Part shown: piece after piece, positions 1 to 6,359 of the stretch
Numbering within the stretch: the first letter of the stretch is position 1
Layout of the letters: every line of letters starts with the position of its first letter
Source: Streptomyces radiopugnans
Lineage (GTDB): Bacteria; Actinomycetota; Actinomycetes; Streptomycetales; Streptomycetaceae
Length of the DNA stretch: 64,000 bases
Direction: 5' to 3'
NCBI RefSeq assembly: GCF_900110735.1
Contig: NZ_FOET01000001.1
Location: forward strand, 496,001 to 560,000
The notes under the pieces: generated by a model
The model's database searches: none
What the model was told of the DNA's origin: nothing
The model's input: the letters and a program-made list of their open reading frames with translations, nothing else
Position numbers and translations under genes: made by a program

Positions 1-1
1 C

Positions 2-2335
2 ACCTTCACCCAGGGCAACGCGGCCAAGCTGGAGCTGTTCGAGAACGATGGCGGCACGGTCGCCGCCGACGCGGTGAAGCTGGTGCGCGACACCAGCGGC
101 GAGACCGACACCGAACAGCGCGACTTCTCCTACACCTACGACGCCAACGGCAACCTCACCCAGATCACCGACGGCTCCTCCGGCGCCGACATCGACACCT
201 ACCGGATCGCCTACACCGGCCTCAACCAGGTCCACCAGGTCGAGGAACTGGCCGCGGGCACGGTCAAGGAGACCACCTCCTACACCTACGACCCCAACGG
301 CCTGGCCAAGACGCTGACCAACCCCGACCAGTACTCCGCCTACGGCTACGACATCCGCGACCTGGTCGACGAGGTCTCCGTCGGGACCAGCCCCCTCGAC
401 ACCGACCCCAAGGTCACCACCTTCACCTACACTCCCCGCGGCCAGAAGCTGCGCGAGACCAAGGACAACGGCAACACCGTCGACCACACCTACTTCCTCG
501 ACGGCGCGCTGAAGACCCAGGTGGAGAAGAAGGCGGGCGGCACCCTGGTCTCCTCCCACACCTACGCCTACGACCCCAACGGCAACAAGGCGCGGGACGT
601 GGCGAAGAAGATGAACGCCGACGACCACACCGCCTACCTGGAGTCCACCACCGACTACACCTACGCCCCGGTCGACCGGCTGGCCACGTCGGTCAAGACC
701 GGCAACGGCGCCGGCACCGACACCTACGTCCACGACGCCAACGCCAACGTCATCAGCCAGACCGTGGGCGGCACCACCACCACCTACGCCTACGACCGCA
801 ACCGGCTGCTGAGCGCCACCGCCGGCGGCTCGACCGCCTCCTACGACTACGACCCGTTCGGCCGGCTGAGCTCGGTCACCTCCGGCGGCCAGATCATCGA
901 GTCCAAGACCTACGACGGCTTCGACCACGTCACCGAGCACACCAAGCTCGACGACACCGGCGCGCGGAAGACCACCACCTACACCTACGATCCGCTGGAG
1001 CGCACCGCCTCCAAGACCGCCGACGGCACCACCACCGACTTCGACTACCTCGGCCTGTCCGGCGAGGTACTGGATGAGGAGGTCGCCGGCAAGGTCACCA
1101 AGTCCTACCAGTACAGCCCCTGGGGCCAGCGCCTGTCCCAGACCAAGCACAACGCCGACGGCACGGCCGAGGACGGGTTCTACGGCTACAACGCCCACAC
1201 CGACGTCGAGACCCTCACCGACGCCACCGGCGACACCAAGGCCACATACGGCTACACCGCCTACGGATCCAACGACACCTCCGAGTTCACCGGCATCGAC
1301 AAGCCCGACCCCACCGACCCCACCAAGGAGGCGTACAACCCCTACCGATACAACGCCAAGCGCTGGGACTCCGCCACCGGCACCTACGACATGGGCTTCC
1401 GCGACTACAGCCCCGGCCTGAACCGCTTCACCACCCGCGACATGTACAACGGCGCCCTGGCCGACATGTCCCTGGGCACCGACCCCTTCACCTCCAACCG
1501 CTACGCCTTCACCGCCGGCAACCCCATCAGCCGCATCGAACTCGACGGACATCTTCCCTGTGCTGATGGAGTCAAGGCATCCTGTGGCATCGCTGCGGCT
1601 GGTGGTGCTGCATGTCTGATGGCCTGTCTGGCGAACCCTAATCCAGGAGCTTCTAAACCTCGCGCGAGCATACCCAAGGTAGATAATGGGAAATTGCAAA
1701 ACATCATCGAGGAACTCTACCTGCGAAAGGGGGAGAATAAGGGCCTGGGGGATGGGAGAACATCGACGGCACTAATCCAGGAATTCAACACAGGAAAGCC
1801 CGCCAAGGACGGATCGCGGAGATGGCACCTGGAGAAGGCGTCAAATAAACTGGCTGGACTCGCCTCCCTCCTGGAGGAAGACCGAAAGAGCCGAGAGAAG
1901 GGTAATGCACTCCTCTCCGACGCCGACTTGAAGGTAGCACGCAAAGAGGCAGCGGACCTATTCGATGCACTCAACTCGAATGATGTCACCGGCAAGGTGT
2001 CCCAGATGGTTCAGAATGATGCCGAGCTAAGGAAGACTCTGGTTACCAACAGAGAGAGGGTTTTGAAGGCGCAGTCGTTGAGCGACATCACGGGCCAGGA
2101 TTTCAGGGCCGTCGGCAGGAATCCCGCTCCCAAGCCGCATGGAGAGCCCAAGAATGTTCGGGGGTTCTACAAGACCTTTGGCATAGCGGGAACAGGGCTT
2201 GGGCTCTTGCAGGCGCCAGAGTACATCAGGGAGTACGGCTGGATTGATGGCAGTTGGGAGATGATCAGGGACGGCATGGATCCCTTCGGGCTCCATGACC
2301 TACTAGATCCGCAAGGACCGGCTCCTATGGCGTAG
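2..2335 (+). CDS. RHS/YD-repeat polymorphic toxin, 3' part (runs off the left edge)
   Basis: The reading frame is open to the left edge, so this is the 3' part of a larger gene. The first codons (TFTQGNAAKLELFENDGG, then DAVKLVRD) match the end of the golvesin/Xly-like domain seen complete in the rhs gene at 6360. About 15 YD repeats (YTYDANGN, YAYDRNRLLS, YDYDPFGRL) follow, then the RHS core ending NRYAFTAGNPISRIELDGH near base 1551. In known RHS proteins these repeats build a shell around a released C-terminal toxin. The tip (about 1552-2335, 260 residues) is AT-richer with different codon use: a short hydrophobic Ala/Gly stretch, a domain beginning IIEELYLRKG with GDGRTSTALIQEF and RWHLEK, then a tail from NVRGF onward. 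I do not recognise the toxin fold; nuclease or other activity is unproven. The next gene is the likely immunity partner. Confidence 0.9.
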   Translation, partial: TFTQGNAAKLELFENDGGTVAADAVKLVRDTSGETDTEQRDFSYTYDANGNLTQITDGSSGADIDTYRIAYTGLNQVHQVEELAAGTVKETTSYTYDPNGLAKTLTNPDQYSAYGYDIRDLVDEVSVGTSPLDTDPKVTTFTYTPRGQKLRETKDNGNTVDHTYFLDGALKTQVEKKAGGTLVSSHTYAYDPNGNKARDVAKKMNADDHTAYLESTTDYTYAPVDRLATSVKTGNGAGTDTYVHDANANVISQTVGGTTTTYAYDRNRLLSATAGGSTASYDYDPFGRLSSVTSGGQIIESKTYDGFDHVTEHTKLDDTGARKTTTYTYDPLERTASKTADGTTTDFDYLGLSGEVLDEEVAGKVTKSYQYSPWGQRLSQTKHNADGTAEDGFYGYNAHTDVETLTDATGDTKATYGYTAYGSNDTSEFTGIDKPDPTDPTKEAYNPYRYNAKRWDSATGTYDMGFRDYSPGLNRFTTRDMYNGALADMSLGTDPFTSNRYAFTAGNPISRIELDGHLPCADGVKASCGIAAAGGAACLMACLANPNPGASKPRASIPKVDNGKLQNIIEELYLRKGENKGLGDGRTSTALIQEFNTGKPAKDGSRRWHLEKASNKLAGLASLLEEDRKSREKGNALLSDADLKVARKEAADLFDALNSNDVTGKVSQMVQNDAELRKTLVTNRERVLKAQSLSDITGQDFRAVGRNPAPKPHGEPKNVRGFYKTFGIAGTGLGLLQAPEYIREYGWIDGSWEMIRDGMDPFGLHDLLDPQGPAPMA

Positions 2336-2380
2336 GAGCGATGGCGCACCCGGGTACCCGGCGTGGTGTGCCAGAGTGGT

Positions 2381-2416
2381 GGCGGCCCGTTCTCATGGAA
2401 GCATGACCGGGCCGCC
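2381..2416. terminator. Hairpin between first toxin tip and its immunity gene
   Basis: GGCGGCCCG at 2381-2389 pairs with CGGGCCGCC at 2408-2416, and TCATG/CATGA extends the stem around a GAAG loop. There is no clear T-run. It lies in the 129-bp gap between toxin and immunity genes and could terminate or attenuate transcription. Confidence 0.5.
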
Positions 2417-2464
2417 GCCGTCGCGCCCTAGCAGTCCTGGTATTTCGATACTACCTTGAGGTGA

Positions 2465-2911
2465 TTGGAAACTGTGGCAATTTGCAACAGAAGCAAGATT
2501 CCTGCCTTGTTGTTCAGAATGGTCCCGGAGAGCGGAGAGGCGATCTCCGTTTTCTTGGGGAGGCCAACCGAAGAGGTGATCACGGGAGAGATCGAGTGGT
2601 TCGATCTGTATGATTTCCTCTCCGGAGTGGCGTATCGAGGAATCATTCTCCCTGAACTTCGGAGGCAGGTCCGGAATGCGGAACTTCTTAGCAGGTGCTT
2701 TGAGTTCGTAGAGTTGCTTCTTATGAGCCCTGTAGACTCCATCCATGCCGCAGCCTACTTCGAAGTCATCGAACCGTTGCTCGGCGACGAGCAACTCGTT
2801 GTCGCTTCGCTTCCCCTATTGGGCGAGGAGGCCGCTCGGCTCATGCTGAGCGAATTGGATGCCACCAGGGTATCCGACGCCACCCGCAAGGCGATCGCGG
2901 AGTATCTGTAA
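2465..2911 (+). CDS. Putative helical immunity protein for the first RHS toxin
   Basis: This 148-residue soluble protein lies just downstream of the toxin tip, the usual place for an RHS immunity gene. I recognise no named family. It reads as mostly alpha-helical, and its middle and end (AYRGIILPEL, ELLSRCFEFVELLL, YFEVIEPLLGDEQL) align in order with the protein encoded at 9293-9784 (FVQGVLTPLL, DIAHRCAQFLERLL, SIRVIDHLLG). The two therefore look like distant paralogues. The start is uncertain: TTG at 2465 sits 4 bases after GAGG, while GTG at 2474 is in frame and would remove three residues. Immunity function is inferred from position and paralogy only. Confidence 0.65.
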   Translation: METVAICNRSKIPALLFRMVPESGEAISVFLGRPTEEVITGEIEWFDLYDFLSGVAYRGIILPELRRQVRNAELLSRCFEFVELLLMSPVDSIHAAAYFEVIEPLLGDEQLVVASLPLLGEEAARLMLSELDATRVSDATRKAIAEYL

Positions 2912-3276
2912 ACGAGATGCCTTATTCGCGAAAAATGGATCTTTCCCAACCTTATTGATCAGAAACGGTTCGGTTTCTGGGTCGTTGGGGACTGTAAAAA
3001 ACGTTCGGGGCTGTTCCGTATTCGGTGGTGACGGTGAGTGCTCGTCTGTGATCATTGAGCGTGCACGATGCGGACATCCAGAATGTGGGAGCTTGGTATC
3101 AAGGAGGTCCTTACTCGGGAACCGGTCCTAGCTCTAGGGCATACGGCAGGAGGATCGTCGAATGGCAGCCGATGCTGACGGAGCTGCTTAACTGAGGTTC
3201 AACTCTGTGGTGCACGTCAATCTGCTTCGGCGCGCGCCACTGATTCTCGGCCGCATTCATTCAAAGGGTTGTCAAG
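2912..3276. other. 365-bp gap with a coding-like fragment
   Basis: There is no intact gene here. At 3055-3195 a short + strand frame (TTG start, 46 codons, TGA stop) reads like real protein, with GAWYQGGPYSGTGPSSRAYG then RRIVEWQPMLTELLN, but nothing continues it upstream in the same frame. It may be the 3' remnant of a displaced toxin or immunity gene. I see no promoter or terminator I would defend in the rest. Confidence 0.3.
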
Positions 3277-3564
3277 GTGAGTAAGAGCGTAAGCTTGGAG
3301 CTTTGGCTGCGAGGCTTGTTCGCGGCAGGTGTTTACCTTGCGGCAACGGCCTTGATGGGTTTGTCGATCTTCGCTGTCGAGGGTGAGCAGACCGGCCCAG
3401 GCGACGCTGATTCCACTGCGGGGGCTTATTTCTGCCTGGTGCTAGCAGCGGCGCTGCTTGCGCTCGTTACGTGGATGACCTGGAGAGGGAAGATCGCGCG
3501 GGTGTTCTGCCTGCTGTTGGCAGCGCTCATCGTGGTCATGTGGTTCCTGGTGTCAAGTGCCTGA
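3277..3564 (+). CDS. Small membrane protein, possible immunity protein
   Basis: A 95-residue protein starting at GTG 3277, preceded by AAAGGG. It has three hydrophobic segments: about residues 10-30 (LRGLFAAGVYLAATALMGLS), 48-66 (GAYFCLVLAAALLALVTW) and 74-92 (FCLLLAALIVVMWFLVSS), with a short acidic loop (EGEQTGPGDADS) between the first two. No family is recognised. Its position among RHS tips suggests an orphan immunity protein against a membrane-acting toxin, or simply a cargo membrane protein; neither is proven. It is followed by a strong terminator-like palindrome at 3748. Confidence 0.55.
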   Translation: MSKSVSLELWLRGLFAAGVYLAATALMGLSIFAVEGEQTGPGDADSTAGAYFCLVLAAALLALVTWMTWRGKIARVFCLLLAALIVVMWFLVSSA

Positions 3565-3745
3565 CCTGTTTTTCCGCCCACTGGACTCCGTCCATGACGG
3601 GCGGCGGCCTCTTGCTCTGGAAGTTTCGTCTCACAGGTTCTGGCGGGTCGATGACTGATTTGTTCGGAACCGACGTGTTCATCGCGCACTTGCAGTGCAA
3701 CGGCCACGGGTGAGGCACCGGATGAAGTAGGAGCCTCTGGGTGCG

Positions 3746-4786
3746 TTGACTCCCCCGGAGAGCCATGGCTCTCCGGGGGAGTCTTGCCGGGACTCCGCCA
3801 CCGGCACCTACGACATGGGCTTCCGCGACTACAGCCCCGGCCTGAACCGCTTCACCACCCGCGACATGTGCAACGGCGCCCTGGCCGACATGTCCCTGGG
3901 CACCGACCCCTTCACCTCCAACCGCTACGCTTTCACCGGTGGCAACCCCATTTCATTTATCGAGCTTGATGGCCACAGAGAGGCCCCGATAGGTGACGGA
4001 AGCGCCGCCCTGACGCAAGGTAGTACAGTAGATGGCCGATCGGTTATATACGACGCCTTCGGCATTGGTCACATCCTCAGCGATGCGGCTGATAACGCGG
4101 AATCAGCAGCCGCCCTCCAAGCGGTAAACGACGATCTCAGGGCAGCCGGGGTCTACTATGACCCGGCAACAGGAACGGGCGAGAGGTACTTCTTCCAGGA
4201 CGATGCGAACCCGACGGGCAAGGGGGTCATCGAGGATGGAAACGGGAACCTGAGGAACCTAGGCACAACCTCCGACATGATCAGAGTATCTTGGGTCAAT
4301 GGAGAAATAGTAGACGTACAGGATTACGACGCCACAGGAGCCAAGGCGAGTCAGAGCGTCGACATGATCGCATCGACCATAAGCAACAAGATGGACCCGA
4401 ACAAGAAAAAGCAGGCGAACAACGTTATTTTTGTCGCGAAGACCGAGGCTCAGGCTGAGGCGGTGGCAGAACGCTTCAAGAACGATTCCCGCGTTAGAGT
4501 GATTCACTCAGGCAGCGGGTTCGATAGTGGGAGAGTTTTCAGCTCCGTGACCGGTGGCCCTAATGTGCAACGAATGAGCCCAAGGATGCGGGGTTTCCAT
4601 GCGCTGGGCGTGGTGGGCAGCCTCATGCCCCTCGCGCAAGCCAACAGCTACTTCCGCAGCTTCGGCTTCTGGGGCGGGCTTCGAGAGATGGGCGAAGATG
4701 TCATCGACCCGTGGGGAGTTCTCGACACATACGGCCCCCCTCCGAGAAGTTCGGTGTGCGATCCTACGACGAAATACTGCGCGTGA
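3746..4786 (+). CDS. Orphan RHS tip: core fragment fused to a different toxin
   Basis: From base 3789 the sequence repeats the last RHS core segment of the first rhs gene almost exactly (1375 onward), then diverges after the ELDGH boundary into another toxin. There is no RHS shell and no ribosome site. The in-frame TTG at 3746 lies beside a palindrome, so it is probably a silent reservoir or displaced tip rather than a working gene. The toxin (about 270 residues) has SVDMIASTISNKM and KKKQANNVIFVAKTEAQAEA, a layout I associate with CdiA-CT tRNase-like (BECR-fold) toxins; this is a tentative call. The end (MRGFHALGVVGSL, DPWGVLDTYGPPP) matches the tail of the first toxin. An immunity candidate follows. 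Confidence 0.7.
   Translation: MTPPESHGSPGESCRDSATGTYDMGFRDYSPGLNRFTTRDMCNGALADMSLGTDPFTSNRYAFTGGNPISFIELDGHREAPIGDGSAALTQGSTVDGRSVIYDAFGIGHILSDAADNAESAAALQAVNDDLRAAGVYYDPATGTGERYFFQDDANPTGKGVIEDGNGNLRNLGTTSDMIRVSWVNGEIVDVQDYDATGAKASQSVDMIASTISNKMDPNKKKQANNVIFVAKTEAQAEAVAERFKNDSRVRVIHSGSGFDSGRVFSSVTGGPNVQRMSPRMRGFHALGVVGSLMPLAQANSYFRSFGFWGGLREMGEDVIDPWGVLDTYGPPPRSSVCDPTTKYCA
3748..3783. terminator. Perfect 18-bp-arm palindrome upstream of the orphan rhs tip
   Basis: GACTCCCCCGGAGAGCCA at 3748-3765 is followed directly by its exact reverse complement at 3766-3783. It lies after the small membrane-protein gene and immediately before the orphan rhs cassette. It fits an intrinsic terminator, and would also insulate the cassette from upstream transcription. 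Confidence 0.7.
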
Positions 4787-4808
4787 GTGAATTTGGCGTA
4801 ACGAGTTA

Positions 4809-4844
4809 GATGCCACCGCTGGACCGTGGTCCAGCGGTGGCATC
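4809..4844. terminator. 17-bp-arm hairpin between second toxin and its immunity gene
   Basis: GATGCCACCGCTGGACC at 4809-4825 pairs perfectly with GGTCCAGCGGTGGCATC at 4828-4844 across a 2-base centre. It is followed by mixed sequence with TTTCAACTTTT at about 4852-4862. It lies inside the 100-bp toxin-immunity gap, as the hairpin at 2381 does. Confidence 0.65.
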
Positions 4845-4886
4845 CGTCGCTGTTTCAACTTTTCCAATTTCGACAAGGAGGATAAG

Positions 4887-5381
4887 ATGGCGGGGATTAG
4901 AGTAGTGGCGTGCTTGCCTGCGGGCGCCGAAGAGAACCTTGAAGCCTTGCTAAGGGATTCTCTCGCTCCCTTTGAGATGTATTCTGGTTTTGAATGGCGA
5001 GAAATATGGGATCGATGGACGATTCGCGGTGGTAGCGACGCAACGGGATTCTTGATCGTCCCTGGCTTCGAAGATGATCCTAGGCTCATTCATGATTTCC
5101 CTCGCTACGATGGAAAGATCCTTCCGAGCCTTCCGGGCAGATGTGCCGGGGGGCCTAAGGGAATGCTTCGCGTTTCGGATTCCTGGGACGAATGGAATTC
5201 GAATCTGTTGACGCTTGACGGCTGGTGGATCGAGAGAGGAAACCCTGTACATGGCGCCTGTGTATCCCCTGAACTCTGTCCACATATGCGAGATGGATGG
5301 AGGTATGAAAGGAATCCCCTCGGCTATCTGGAAAACTTGGATTCGAACGTGATCCTGGTGAAGCTTCTGTGTCACGGCTGA
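4887..5381 (+). CDS. Putative immunity protein for the orphan RHS toxin
   Basis: A 164-residue soluble protein with a good Shine-Dalgarno (AAGGAGG at 4875-4881) before ATG 4887. It is rich in Trp, Asp and Glu (FEWREIWDRWTIRGG, DSWDEWNSN, DGWWIERG) and has four cysteines. I do not recognise the family. It directly follows the second toxin and shares its lower GC content, so the immunity role is inferred from context. Unlike the toxin cassette it has its own clear ribosome site, so it could be expressed alone if a promoter lies after the hairpin at 4809. Confidence 0.6.
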   Translation: MAGIRVVACLPAGAEENLEALLRDSLAPFEMYSGFEWREIWDRWTIRGGSDATGFLIVPGFEDDPRLIHDFPRYDGKILPSLPGRCAGGPKGMLRVSDSWDEWNSNLLTLDGWWIERGNPVHGACVSPELCPHMRDGWRYERNPLGYLENLDSNVILVKLLCHG

Positions 5382-5484
5382 CCTGTGCCATAATTTTGGG
5401 TATCGAAACTATGTTTGTTTCGGTCAGTCACAGTCGCAGCCTCCGTGGCAAGGTCTTTGAGAAGTGATCTTGTGTCCGGGTTCG

Positions 5485-6354
5485 TCAGGTCAGTCCGAGG
5501 GTGGTGAGGGGTCGCTGGTGGTCACGGCCGGTGCGGCGGAGGGCGGCGACGATGTTGGTGTTGCCGTCCTGGCTGTGGACGCCGATGGCGAGGTTGCGCA
5601 GGCCGGCCATGATGCGCGGGAGACGGCCAGTACGGATCTTGGAGTCGTCCTCGCGGAAGATCCGGTCGCGGACGTGGTGCAGCAGGTTTTCAATCTTCCA
5701 GTGCCCTCTGATCCAGGCAGCCAGTTCGTTGCCGGTGACCGCGCCGGGCGGCAGGTTGGTGATCAGGTAGATGCGCTCGATGGTGAGCTTGCCGCTGGTG
5801 AAGTCCTTCTTCCAGCGCACGATGTGGAGGGCCTGGCGGGCGTCGGGGTAGTCGAGGTGGGCGAAGGCGACGGTCTTCAGGCGCCGGACCTCCGTGCGGT
5901 AATGGGACCAGGTGCGGTCGTGGTGGTCGAGCGTGATTTCCCGCCAGGGCAGGTGGCGGACGCGGTCGAACAGGGTGGGGTGGTTGGCCTTGACCTGGGC
6001 GATGTAGTGGGCGCCGCGTCCACGGAGGTAGGTGCCGTAGGTGTGCTGGGTGTGCAGGGCGTCGGCGGTGATGACCGTGCCGGTCGGGTCGATGGTGTCC
6101 AGCAGGGGCTGTAAGCGGGGGATCTGGTTGCTCTTACCGGTGACCTGTCGCTGGGCGAGGACGTGACCGGTGTGGCCCATTGTGGCGAGCAGGGTGACGT
6201 GCGGGGCGGTGGGAGTGCGTGAGCCGCGCAGAGCCTTGCCGTCGACGGCGATCGCCCGTAGCCCGGGCTCGGTCGGGGTGGCGCGGGTGGTGAGGAAGGC
6301 GCCGGTCGCCCGATCCAGGGCGTCGCCGTCGAGCTGGACAAGAAGAGACATCAC
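5485..6354 (-). pseudogene. ISAs1-family transposase, N-terminally truncated
   Basis: The 289-residue frame carries ISAs1-type DDE transposase features: AIAVDGKALRGSR near residues 35-47, VITADALHTQ near 94, HYIAQVKANHPTLF, and a C-terminal GHWKIENLLHHVRD followed by FREDDSKIR. Family members are usually about 370-440 residues. The first ~100 residues, including the N-terminal associated domain, are missing, because at about 6340-6362 the sequence switches to rhs coding on the other strand. The element is therefore cut by, or fused to, the neighbouring rhs gene and is probably inactive. I could not define terminal inverted repeats. Confidence 0.85.
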
Positions 6355-6359
6355 AGGGT

